A stretch of DNA of 42,504 nucleotides from Thiomargarita sp. (GTDB lineage: Bacteria > Pseudomonadota > Gammaproteobacteria > Beggiatoales > Beggiatoaceae): assembly GCA_020718845.1 (NCBI GenBank), contig DYRG01000023.1:1-42504 (forward strand). The letters are read 5' to 3'. Position 1 is the first letter of the stretch, and each line of letters starts with the position of its first letter. Position numbers and translations under genes: made by a program. Under the pieces are notes generated by a model. The model was given only the letters and a program-made list of their open reading frames with translations, did no database searches and was not told where the DNA came from. Shown here piece by piece: positions 8,108-15,296 of this stretch.

Positions 8108-9142
8108 ATGAAAATTAAAGCAAATCAACTCGCTGCACATTTAAAAAATTCAAATTTATCAATGGCTTATTTGTTAATTGGTGAAGAACCTTTGCAGCAA
8201 ATGGAATGTGCCGATGTGATTCGTCAAACGGCATTGCAAGCGGGTTTCAACGAACGCGATGTATTAAGCGTCGAAGCGCATTTCAATTGGCAACAATTAA
8301 CGGCGGCGGCGGCGGGTTTATCTTTGTTTGCGACTAAACGATTGATTGAATTGAGATTTGCCGACAAACTCCCCGATAAAACCGCCAGCGAAACTTTAGC
8401 CGCGTATTTTGCCAAACCACCGCAAGATACCATATTTATCATGAGCTTAGATAAATTACCCGCCGCCAATCGCAAAAGCGCGTGGTTCGAAGCCTTTGAT
8501 AAACTTGGCATTGTGGTTGAAATAACCCTTCCAGACGATCAACAATTACCCGCGTGGCTCGCGCAACGATTGGCACAAAACGGCATCAAAGCAACCCCAC
8601 AAGCCATCGCGTTATTAGCCGAACGCACCGAAGGACATTTATTAGCTGCCGCGCAAGAGATTGAAAAACTTAAACTTTTATTTCCAAACACGCCCATCGA
8701 CGAATCGCACATTTTAGAATCCGTTGCCGACAGCGCACGTTTTGCGGTCTTCGATTGGCTCGACACCGTCGTCGCTGGACACGCCGCCAAAGCCGCTCGC
8801 CAATTGCACCATTTACGCGCCGAAGGGTTAGAAGCCGCGATCATGGGAAGCCTTTTAACGAGAAAAATCAGAACCTTATGTCAATTAGCCTACGCAAAAC
8901 AACAAGGTCAGGCATTAGAAAGTTTATTTCCGCGTTTCAAAATTTGGCAACCTGCAAAGAAAAATACGGTTTCAAAAGCGATTTCTCGGCATTCAGTTGC
9001 CAAATGGCAAAATTTAGTGCAACAAACCACCATTTTAGATCGAATGTTGAAAGGTATGGCGATAGGAAATGTATGGGAACAACTACTTTTTTTAACAATG
9101 CAAGTCGCGGGCGTTTCTCTCAAAATAAAAGCGATTTCTTAA
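8108..9142 (+). CDS. holA: DNA polymerase III subunit delta
   Basis: Clamp-loader subunit that opens the beta sliding clamp. At 344 residues it has the normal HolA length. Recognisable features are the opening MKIKANQLAAHL, the AYLLIGEEPLQQMEC segment (20-34) corresponding to the non-functional AAA+ nucleotide region, the beta-clamp contact area SLFATKRLIELRF (72-84), and FIMSLDKLPAANRKSAWF (109-126). The C-terminal helical collar includes GLEAAIMGSLLTRKIRTL. AAAGGAC precedes the ATG. Several GC-rich stretches occur inside the gene. Alternative functions are unlikely. Confidence 0.93.
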   Translation: MKIKANQLAAHLKNSNLSMAYLLIGEEPLQQMECADVIRQTALQAGFNERDVLSVEAHFNWQQLTAAAAGLSLFATKRLIELRFADKLPDKTASETLAAYFAKPPQDTIFIMSLDKLPAANRKSAWFEAFDKLGIVVEITLPDDQQLPAWLAQRLAQNGIKATPQAIALLAERTEGHLLAAAQEIEKLKLLFPNTPIDESHILESVADSARFAVFDWLDTVVAGHAAKAARQLHHLRAEGLEAAIMGSLLTRKIRTLCQLAYAKQQGQALESLFPRFKIWQPAKKNTVSKAISRHSVAKWQNLVQQTTILDRMLKGMAIGNVWEQLLFLTMQVAGVSLKIKAIS

Positions 9143-9216
9143 AATAACACAAAAGCACCACATGATTTGTAAAATTGCCTCTTTTTTAACTTTTTAATAA
9201 AATCAAGGAATTATGT

Positions 9217-11169
9217 ATGTTCACTAAAACAAAACTTTACCTTTGTTTATTAAGTGCTGGTTTGTATCATGCCCCTCTTTTTGCAGAGGAACGTTTGCTA
9301 ATTGATCCGCTTTGGCAACAAATCATTTTAGATTTAAAAACCGATGCGGTTGTGACTGCTGCAAGATATTATGTCGCTTCTTTTAATATTAATAACAAAA
9401 CAAATGCCTACAATGAATTGCTTACACAAACGGGACAGCGTTACAATTTACCGCCGCAAGAAATTGATAATTTCCTCAATTCAACTAAAACTATCCCGTT
9501 AGGAATAGATAGTTGGTCAGCAACCGTTTTTCATATTAGAAAATCATTGCTAGATTGGGTTGATCCTTTGATGAATTTAACGAATGTTGATTTGTCAAAA
9601 GCTACTGATGAAAATTTCATTACTAATAATTTAAAACCCTTTCTTGCAGATCAAACTGCTTTAACTTCTTCTGATTATTATGGTTTCACGCCTACACTGT
9701 GGCAATTAGTTAAATTAAAAAATAACCATAAAGTCAGTTGTGAACAATGGAAGTTCACCAGCACCGAATTAAATCAACATATTGCTCAAACTTTTGCAAA
9801 AGAATTTTCTATCATCTCTCAAATTGCTTATAATGATTTATACGAAGGTACATTGTTAGCCATTGGCGGTAAAATTTTGAATCAAGAAGGTTATCCCGTT
9901 TCTATATTTCCTTATTGGTTAAATTTATTGGTATTTGGTTTAGAAAATTTAGCTATTTTACAAAATGAAGCATTATTAGAACTTCAAACTCAAATTAATG
10001 CTGAAACTAACCAAGCAGTTGCAATTGGAAAGCAAATCCAAGCAATTCCAGCAACGTTACCCACTGATGTTGCAACTTTGCAAACACTTGATGCGAGTGT
10101 AAATAAATACATTGGTGATTTAGAAAATATTGAGGAAACTTGCGCTGGAACAACAGGAAAAACCACGCTTTTAACTACCGCACAACAAAAACAACTTAAA
10201 ATCGAAGCGGCAATTGAAATAGCCACTGAAGCAACCCAAGAAGGTAATGAAGCAACCCAAGAAGGCGTGGCACTTACAAACCAAATTGCTCTTGAGAAAA
10301 GCCAAGTTGATGCGATTGCTGTACGTTTGCAAGGCTATCCTTCTTCTTTACCAACAGATTTAGCGCAATTACAAACATTAAGTACTGATTTAAATACTCT
10401 AATTTCAACGTTGGAAAACTTTGAAGAAACTGTGCCTAATTCAACGGGTAAAGATGCTGTTTTAGCATCCGCGTTACAATTACAAATTAAACTAGATAAT
10501 GCCATTGAAACTGAAAAAGAAAAACTTTCAGAATTGGAAAAACTCAAAGTTAGTTTCCAACAATTAACCACCATTGAATTACAAACTCCATCAGCTTCAT
10601 TTACGGGTGATGATTTTGATTTCGCATTGACCGAAATTAAAAAGCCTAATGTGACCATTAAAGCAATGATCACTTTATTAGATAATTTAGAGAAACTTAA
10701 AAACTCTACCAATACCAATGCAGGGTCAGCAAAAGCTGCGTATGATGATTTGGTCGATACTGTTCAAGGTGAAATTGAATCAATTAATAATTTTACGTTG
10801 CAATTATTTGTCAATCCTCAAACGGTGAATAATCCTTTGTATGGTTATAATGGCGTGAATTTTTATATTACAAATGGGGCGGCAAATGTTTCCAAACAAC
10901 TTATTGCATTGTATAATATTAATCGTCAGCATCCATTAGATATAAGTCCATTAAGTGATCGAATATTTCATGGAGAAATGCCAACGAATATTATGGATGC
11001 TTTGTATATGAAAACACCTAAATTAGTGCGCAGTGATTGGATTGATGTCAATAATTTTAAAGATCAATTCCAAAGTGCATTGCGAGGGGGAGATTTCTCA
11101 ATTGGAGCAACGGGTAAGAATTACACCGCCCTTTCGGATTTGTTAGCAGCAGATTTATTTTTAGATTGA
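9217..11169 (+). CDS. Secreted repeat-containing coiled-coil protein, function unknown
   Basis: A 650-residue protein with a clear signal peptide (1-23, ending APLFA) and no further obvious membrane segment; presumably periplasmic or exported. I recognise no family. Residues about 272-465 contain two diverged copies of a 97-residue unit: LPTDVATLQTL...LENIEE...TTGK aligns with LPTDLAQLQTL...LENFEE...STGK at a constant offset of 97. A weaker third copy (TLLDNLEKLKNSTN, residues 486 onward) follows at an offset of 92. Between copies lies a 21-base tandem DNA repeat encoding EATQEGNEATQEG (about 10228-10268). The repeats are helical and rich in Ala, Gln, Thr and Glu. The C-terminal 130 residues are aromatic-rich and look globular. 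The ATG at 9217 is preferred because AAGGAA lies 6 bases upstream. Confidence 0.8.
   Translation: MFTKTKLYLCLLSAGLYHAPLFAEERLLIDPLWQQIILDLKTDAVVTAARYYVASFNINNKTNAYNELLTQTGQRYNLPPQEIDNFLNSTKTIPLGIDSWSATVFHIRKSLLDWVDPLMNLTNVDLSKATDENFITNNLKPFLADQTALTSSDYYGFTPTLWQLVKLKNNHKVSCEQWKFTSTELNQHIAQTFAKEFSIISQIAYNDLYEGTLLAIGGKILNQEGYPVSIFPYWLNLLVFGLENLAILQNEALLELQTQINAETNQAVAIGKQIQAIPATLPTDVATLQTLDASVNKYIGDLENIEETCAGTTGKTTLLTTAQQKQLKIEAAIEIATEATQEGNEATQEGVALTNQIALEKSQVDAIAVRLQGYPSSLPTDLAQLQTLSTDLNTLISTLENFEETVPNSTGKDAVLASALQLQIKLDNAIETEKEKLSELEKLKVSFQQLTTIELQTPSASFTGDDFDFALTEIKKPNVTIKAMITLLDNLEKLKNSTNTNAGSAKAAYDDLVDTVQGEIESINNFTLQLFVNPQTVNNPLYGYNGVNFYITNGAANVSKQLIALYNINRQHPLDISPLSDRIFHGEMPTNIMDALYMKTPKLVRSDWIDVNNFKDQFQSALRGGDFSIGATGKNYTALSDLLAADLFLD
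10228..10268 (+). repeat. 21-base tandem repeat, two copies
   Basis: GAAGCAACCCAAGAAGG occurs twice with a 21-base period inside the secreted-protein gene, keeping the frame and duplicating a seven-residue unit (EATQEGN/EATQEGV). In-frame repeats like this can change copy number by slippage. Confidence 0.8.
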
Positions 11170-11184
11170 AACGAGGAGCATTAG

Positions 11185-11688
11185 ATGAGTTGTTTTGTAG
11201 CAGTTTTAATGGGATCAGATTCAGATTTTCCATTAATGCAAGGTACGCTTGATACCTTGAAAACATTACAAATCCCATTTGAAGTTAAAATCACTTCTGC
11301 GCATCGCACGCCCGCCACCACCCATGCGTATGTGAAAGACGCGGAACAACGGGGTTGCGCGGTGTTTATTGCGGCAGCTGGAATGGCAGCGCATTTGGCA
11401 GGAACAATCGCGGGTTTGACTTTAAAGCCTGTGATTGGCGTGCCAATTGACGCAGGTCCGTTGCAAGGCATCGATGCGCTGTTATCAACCGTTCAAATGC
11501 CAGCGGGGATTCCTGTGGCGTGTGTGGCGATCGGGAAAGCGGGCGCGAAAAATGCCGCCTATTTGGCAGCGCAAATTTTAGCGACCAGCGATGCCGATTT
11601 AGCAAAACGTTTGCTTGCCGAACGATCCACCCAAAGTGACGCGGTGATCGCCAAAGATCGTGATTTACAAGCAAAATTAAACGCATGA
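11185..11688 (+). CDS. purE: N5-carboxyaminoimidazole ribonucleotide mutase PurE
   Basis: Purine biosynthesis: converts N5-CAIR to CAIR. The 167-residue protein is full length for class I PurE, with MGSDSDFPLM (9-18), ITSAHRTP (36-43), AAAGMAAHLAG, GVPIDAGPLQGIDALLSTVQMP and VACVAIGKAGAKNAA all in order. GAGGAG lies upstream of the ATG. PurK, which makes the substrate and is normally the next gene, is not present; instead the gene overlaps tsaC by 4 bases (ATGA). PurK must therefore be elsewhere if this pathway is used. Confidence 0.95.
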   Translation: MSCFVAVLMGSDSDFPLMQGTLDTLKTLQIPFEVKITSAHRTPATTHAYVKDAEQRGCAVFIAAAGMAAHLAGTIAGLTLKPVIGVPIDAGPLQGIDALLSTVQMPAGIPVACVAIGKAGAKNAAYLAAQILATSDADLAKRLLAERSTQSDAVIAKDRDLQAKLNA

Positions 11689-12239
11689 GCACGTTTAGAA
11701 TCCGTCAAGCTGCACGGATTTTAAAGCACGGTGGGGTCGTTGCGTATCCCACCGAAGCCGTGTGGGGATTAGGCTGTGATCCGCATAATTTTCAAGCAGT
11801 TATGCGGTTATTGCAATTAAAAAAGCGTCCTTGGCACAAAGGCTTAATTTTGATCGCGGCGGATTTTTCACAATTGACAGATTTTGTCGAACCTTTAGAT
11901 AAAAACCTTCAACATCAATTGCTTGAAAATAAAAATAAACCGATTACATGGTTATTGCCTGCTCGTTTGAATACACCGAATTATTTAAAAGGTATTCATT
12001 CGACGTTGGCGGTGCGGGTAACTTTTCATGCGCAAACCATTGATTTATGTAAAGAATTTGGTGATGCAATTGTTTCTACCAGCGCAAACCCTGCTGATTT
12101 TCCTCCCGCGAGAAATGTTTTAACCGTTAGAAAGTATTTTAGAAATAATTTAGATTTCATTTTAAGCGGCGAAACGAGCGGTTTTTCCTCTCCCAGTGAA
12201 ATCCGCGATCCTTTCTCTAATCAAATCATCCGTGCTTAA
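11685..12239 (+). CDS. tsaC: Threonylcarbamoyl-AMP synthase TsaC (YrdC/Sua5 family)
   Basis: Makes threonylcarbamoyl-AMP, the donor for t6A modification of tRNAs that read ANN codons. The 184-residue single-domain form (no Sua5 C-terminal domain) carries the YrdC-fold signatures GGVVAYPTEAVWGLGCDP (16-33), KKRPWHKGLILIAAD (46-60), PITWLLPA (86-93), LAVRVTFH and AIVSTSANPADFPPAR, and ends with the TsaC-type SPSEIRDPFSNQIIRA. It begins within the purE stop (ATGA overlap), which implies translational coupling. Confidence 0.94.
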   Translation: MSTFRIRQAARILKHGGVVAYPTEAVWGLGCDPHNFQAVMRLLQLKKRPWHKGLILIAADFSQLTDFVEPLDKNLQHQLLENKNKPITWLLPARLNTPNYLKGIHSTLAVRVTFHAQTIDLCKEFGDAIVSTSANPADFPPARNVLTVRKYFRNNLDFILSGETSGFSSPSEIRDPFSNQIIRA

Positions 12240-12294
12240 ATTTAACCATAATAATAAAACTATATTAGTGTTTTTTTAGCACGTTAAATTTCAA

Positions 12295-12312
12295 TTGTCA
12301 TGAAATTGTCAT
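12295..12312 (+). promoter_or_regulatory. Pho box upstream of pstS
   Basis: Two identical TTGTCAT heptamers at 12295-12301 and 12306-12312 repeat with an 11-base period (4-base spacer GAAA), the geometry of a PhoB binding unit (TGTCA direct repeats replacing the -35). A weak -10 (GATACT, 12323-12328) follows at the expected distance. The position, 51 bases before pstS, fits phosphate-starvation control. Confidence 0.75.
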
Positions 12313-12362
12313 ATTCTTATTGGATACTTAGCGAAGCAATTTCATTAATGAGGGAGTTTTAA

Positions 12363-13325
12363 ATGAAGAAGTTTTTAGGTGCAATTAGTGTGTTAGCGGC
12401 GAGCATAAATTTTTCTGCGCACGCAGTAGAACTTGATGCAAAATTGCCTGTGTATGAGAAAACAACAGGCGTGTCGGGCAATTTATCTAGCGTTGGTTCG
12501 GATACATTAGCGAATTTAATGACGTTGTGGGCGGAAGAATTCAAACGCAATTATCCGAATGTAAATATCCAAATTCAAGCGGCAGGTTCTTCTACTGCAC
12601 CACCCGCTTTAACTGAAGGAACTAGCAACGTCGGTCCTATGAGCCGTAAAATGAAAGACGGTGAAAAAGAAGCCTTTGAAAAGAAATATGGCTACAAACC
12701 CACTGAAATCAAAGTTGCTATCGATGCATTAGCTGTTTATGTTCACAAAGATAATCCCATTGAAGGTTTAACTATTGAACAAGTCGATGCAATCTTTTCT
12801 TCAACACGCAAATGTGGAGGAAAAGAAGACGTTGTGAAATGGGGACAGTTGGGCTTAACGGGTGATTGGGCTGAAAAAACAGTGCAACTCTATGGTCGTA
12901 ATTCGGTTTCTGGAACTTATGGTTATTTTAAAGAAAATGCTTTATGTAAAGGCGACTTTAAAAACAATGTTAATGAACAACCGGGGTCTGCATCAGTTGT
13001 TCAATCTGTAACGGCTTCAGAAAATGGAATTGGTTATTCTGGATTAGGCTACCGCACTTCTGGTGTAAAAACCGTTCCTTTAGCAAAAAAAGCGGGCGAA
13101 GAATTCGTTGAAGCAAATGAAGAAAATTCACTCTCTGGTAAGTTTCCTTTATCACGTTTTCTTTTATTATATGTGAACAAAGCACCCAACAAACCATTAG
13201 CACCTTTAGAATATGAATTTGTTAAAATGGTTCTTTCTAAAGTAGGTCAAGAAGTGGTTGTAAAAGATGGTTATGTTCCTTTAAATTCAGGATTAGTTGA
13301 AAAAGAACTCGCCAAGTTAAAATAA
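12363..13325 (+). CDS. pstS: Phosphate-binding periplasmic protein, PstS family
   Basis: High-affinity phosphate receptor for the Pst ABC importer. The 320-residue protein has a signal peptide (1-21, ending NFSAHA) and the PstS pattern [20 protein letters not shown] (39-58, phosphate-binding loop), [23 protein letters not shown] and [18 protein letters not shown], where the SVSGTYG loop contacts phosphate in this family. It belongs to the longer PstS-like group whose mature N-terminus has extra residues before the SVGSDT loop. The pstCAB genes do not follow: a terminator lies 16 bases after the stop. GAGGGAG gives the ribosome site. Confidence 0.9.
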   Translation: MKKFLGAISVLAASINFSAHAVELDAKLPVYEKTTGVSGNLSSVGSDTLANLMTLWAEEFKRNYPNVNIQIQAAGSSTAPPALTEGTSNVGPMSRKMKDGEKEAFEKKYGYKPTEIKVAIDALAVYVHKDNPIEGLTIEQVDAIFSSTRKCGGKEDVVKWGQLGLTGDWAEKTVQLYGRNSVSGTYGYFKENALCKGDFKNNVNEQPGSASVVQSVTASENGIGYSGLGYRTSGVKTVPLAKKAGEEFVEANEENSLSGKFPLSRFLLLYVNKAPNKPLAPLEYEFVKMVLSKVGQEVVVKDGYVPLNSGLVEKELAKLK

Positions 13326-13341
13326 ATTAGTTTATCAAAAC

Positions 13342-13378
13342 AAAACCTATGAGGTATCAAAGCCTTGTAGGTTTTTTT
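13342..13378. terminator. Bidirectional terminator after pstS
   Basis: AAAACCTATGAGG (13342-13354) and CCTTGTAGGTTTT (13363-13375) pair over 13 positions, two of them G-U, around an 8-base loop and are followed by a T run. The A-run on the left makes it usable also for the minus-strand small ORF at 13383-13448. Confidence 0.75.
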
Positions 13379-13382
13379 ATGC

Positions 13383-13448
13383 TTAAAGCACTAAAGAAAA
13401 AACAAGCAAAATTGAAAGAACTAAAATAATCAATGCACTGGTTTTCAT
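13383..13448 (-). CDS. Putative 21-residue hydrophobic membrane peptide
   Basis: Minus-strand ATG at 13448 is preceded by a perfect AAGGAG at 9-base spacing, and the frame encodes 21 residues: M-K-T-S-A followed by an uninterrupted run of Ile, Leu, Val, Ser and Phe (LIILVLSILLVFSLVL). A bidirectional hairpin terminator follows the stop within a few bases. A strong ribosome site, a membrane-spanning peptide and a terminator packed into 110 bases argue for a real small gene. Such a peptide resembles type I toxin peptides (Ibs, Hok or Fst-like in general character) or small membrane subunits, but no family is recognised. No antisense promoter was identified. Confidence 0.45.
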   Translation of the reverse strand: MKTSALIILVLSILLVFSLVL

Positions 13449-13806
13449 GGTTGACATCTCCTTACTCAAAGTATTTTAAATAAGTTAATATCAACAATAA
13501 TGCCAAATCATAACTGATTAATTTTAAAAGATTTTAACCATCTTTATCATTCCAATCCGTCAAATTTTTGGCAAATCACCTCGCATCGTTAAAAAAATGA
13601 CAGTCACAAATAAATTGAAATAAACTTTTCTTAGTAAATTAGTTAATTTTTAATCATCATAGTTTAAAGACAAAATCTATAGTTTCTTAAACAAAATTAA
13701 ATAACTGGTAAGATTTGATTTTTGTGAACTGCTTTAAAATTTTAATGCAAACGGAATAAAGAAACGTTAAAATAGAACTTTTAAATCCAAATAGGAGAGT
13801 ATTAAG
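13449..13806. other. Long AT-rich intergenic stretch
   Basis: Between the small-peptide gene and the secreted-protein gene at 13807 lie about 358 bases. They must carry the promoters of both. TAAAAT at 13768-13773 is a plausible -10 for the plus-strand gene, lacking a good -35. I found no hairpin, tRNA, repeat or convincing ORF. Confidence 0.4.
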
Positions 13807-14697
13807 ATGTTGAAAGTTATGAGTAAAGTTTGGTTAGTTTGTTGGCTATTGATTGCGCAAACGATTGTTTTTGCTGCGGATCGGGCGATTTTATATCCAC
13901 CCACACCCGAAGGTAAATTACAAGAAATTGCTGCAAATATCCAAAATACTAATACCCCAAAAGTGGCGAGTGAAGCTATTCCGCAACCCATTGATTATTT
14001 TGTAAGAATTGCGCCGCGTCAATATGTTTTATCGGCGGATAATAAATTGCTCCCCAATGCGATTTTGGGAACAAAACCTTATGTATTTATGGCAACTCCA
14101 GAAGGTATATATGGAAAGCAATTGCTCGATATTTATTTGGATATTGGTTATGAAGCAGAAGATATTATTCGTTGGCAACGTGATGTTGAAATGGTTGCAA
14201 TCATTTTCAAATATGCACCACCCATTGCATTATCTAATGTCACAGATGGCAAACTTCCTGATAATTGGCAACAATTTATCTATTCACCAACATGGGATAA
14301 TATTTTTGCGATCTTCCCTAAATTAGCGGCTGATGCTCCCATTCAAGCGGATAAGAAAGGTGAATTTATGCCGACACAATTGTTCTTTAGAAGTGACGCT
14401 GAAAAACAATTAGTCTTAGGATTTCCAGAAGCGGGCAAACAACGTTTGAAAAATGTTGAGTACAACACTTTAAAAACCATTGGTGGATCAGATTGGGTTT
14501 ATCGTGATTTGTTAGAGAAAAAACTAAGCATTTTTGAGCATTTCAGAGGCACTGGAAGAACCTTAAATGAAGTGATTGATCCGCGTGGAGAACACCATTT
14601 GTCGGGTATTTTGGAGTTTGTTGCTCCAAATGCAAACTTAAATACTTTACCTGAAGTTGCAGTCGTTTCTTTAGGTAAATTAGTGATTTCTAACTAA
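13807..14697 (+). CDS. Secreted protein of unknown function
   Basis: A 296-residue protein not assigned to a family. The signal peptide (MLKVMSKVWLVCWLLIAQTI, cleaved after VFA at residue 23) directs it to the periplasm or outside. The mature part is mixed alpha/beta by composition, without cysteines, repeats or membrane segments, and includes a Pro-rich start (ILYPPTPEGKLQE) and a motif KPYVFMATPEGIYGKQLLDIYLD. TAGGAGAG precedes the ATG. It is followed by a hairpin and another secreted unknown, and preceded by pstS, so three exported proteins stand in a row, although each appears to have its own transcription signals. Confidence 0.75.
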   Translation: MLKVMSKVWLVCWLLIAQTIVFAADRAILYPPTPEGKLQEIAANIQNTNTPKVASEAIPQPIDYFVRIAPRQYVLSADNKLLPNAILGTKPYVFMATPEGIYGKQLLDIYLDIGYEAEDIIRWQRDVEMVAIIFKYAPPIALSNVTDGKLPDNWQQFIYSPTWDNIFAIFPKLAADAPIQADKKGEFMPTQLFFRSDAEKQLVLGFPEAGKQRLKNVEYNTLKTIGGSDWVYRDLLEKKLSIFEHFRGTGRTLNEVIDPRGEHHLSGILEFVAPNANLNTLPEVAVVSLGKLVISN

Positions 14698-14711
14698 TTT
14701 TTTTACTCTTG

Positions 14712-14756
14712 ATTCGAATATTTTTAATATTTTAATGATTTTAGAAATATTCGAAT
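14712..14756 (+). terminator. Hairpin after the secreted-protein gene
   Basis: ATTCGAATATTT (14712-14723) and its exact complement AAATATTCGAAT (14745-14756) form a perfect 12-base stem with a 21-base loop starting 15 bases after the stop. A weak T-rich tail follows. A palindromic operator for the next gene is the alternative. Confidence 0.5.
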
Positions 14757-14763
14757 TATTTTC

Positions 14764-14792
14764 TTGCTAAAAATAAATCTTTCTTGTAGACT
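14764..14792 (+). promoter_or_regulatory. Possible promoter of the cysteine-rich protein gene
   Basis: TTGCTA (14764-14769) and TAGACT (14787-14792) are separated by 17 bases; each matches the sigma-70 consensus at 4 of 6 positions. The pair lies about 37 bases before the start at 14829. Confidence 0.3.
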
Positions 14793-14828
14793 GAACCTCC
14801 TTTTTAACTTAATTTTGGAGAAATTTCC

Positions 14829-15290
14829 ATGAAAATTCATTCTATTTGTTTAATATCTGCATTATCATTAGTTGGTGCAAGCGTTCAAGCTGCAGCACCC
14901 GAAGGTTGGGATAAATCATGGTCTGATTGTTCAAAAAAATATGACGACGAAGAACAAAAATGTGGAGATGGTATAAAAAAACTTTTTGGAGCAAAATCAG
15001 ATTCCAAAATTGCTGTAAAGCAACTGGGAACTTGCATGGATAATGCTCAAGAAACCTTCAATAAGTGTATGCATGTAGGGATAGATTCAGTCAAATCAAA
15101 AGATGGTAAGCCACTTAGTGAAGCAGAAAAGAAAAATAGTTTAGCTTTATTGGCTAAAGTTGGTGCTGCACTTAACAAATGTGAAGCAACAACAATGGCT
15201 TGTTGGGACAAAGCTAAAGACGAAAAATCCCATGATGAGTGTTTCAAAGCACTTGACAAATGTACCGACGAAGCTCAAAAAACTAAATAA
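14829..15290 (+). CDS. Small secreted cysteine-rich helical protein
   Basis: A 153-residue exported protein with signal peptide 1-21 (ending ASVQA). The mature part holds eight cysteines in four regular pairs: C34-x10-C45, C69-x10-C80, C118-x6-C125 and C138-x6-C145. The intervening sequence is strongly helical and rich in Lys, Asp, Glu and Ala. This arrangement suggests helical hairpins stapled by disulfides, or possibly metal sites, in the periplasm; it is analogous to but not the same as twin CX9C proteins. I do not know a named family for it. TTGGAG lies upstream of the ATG. It converges on recN with only 6 bases between the stops. Confidence 0.75.
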   Translation: MKIHSICLISALSLVGASVQAAAPEGWDKSWSDCSKKYDDEEQKCGDGIKKLFGAKSDSKIAVKQLGTCMDNAQETFNKCMHVGIDSVKSKDGKPLSEAEKKNSLALLAKVGAALNKCEATTMACWDKAKDEKSHDECFKALDKCTDEAQKTK

Positions 15291-15296
15291 CGTAAT

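Noticed and set aside
8755-9147. 130-codon plus-strand ORF inside holA
   Set aside because: Shadow frame of holA with Arg/Ser-rich, low-complexity translation.
10335-10718. 127-codon minus-strand ORF in the secreted-protein gene
   Set aside because: Antisense to a repeat-rich coding region; Ser/Val/Leu-rich shadow without initiation signals.
12238-12291. Inverted repeat AAATTTAAC/GTTAAATTT after tsaC
   Set aside because: The 9-base AT-only arms lie 36 bases apart without a T tail on a tight hairpin; not convincing as a terminator and likely chance in AT-rich sequence.
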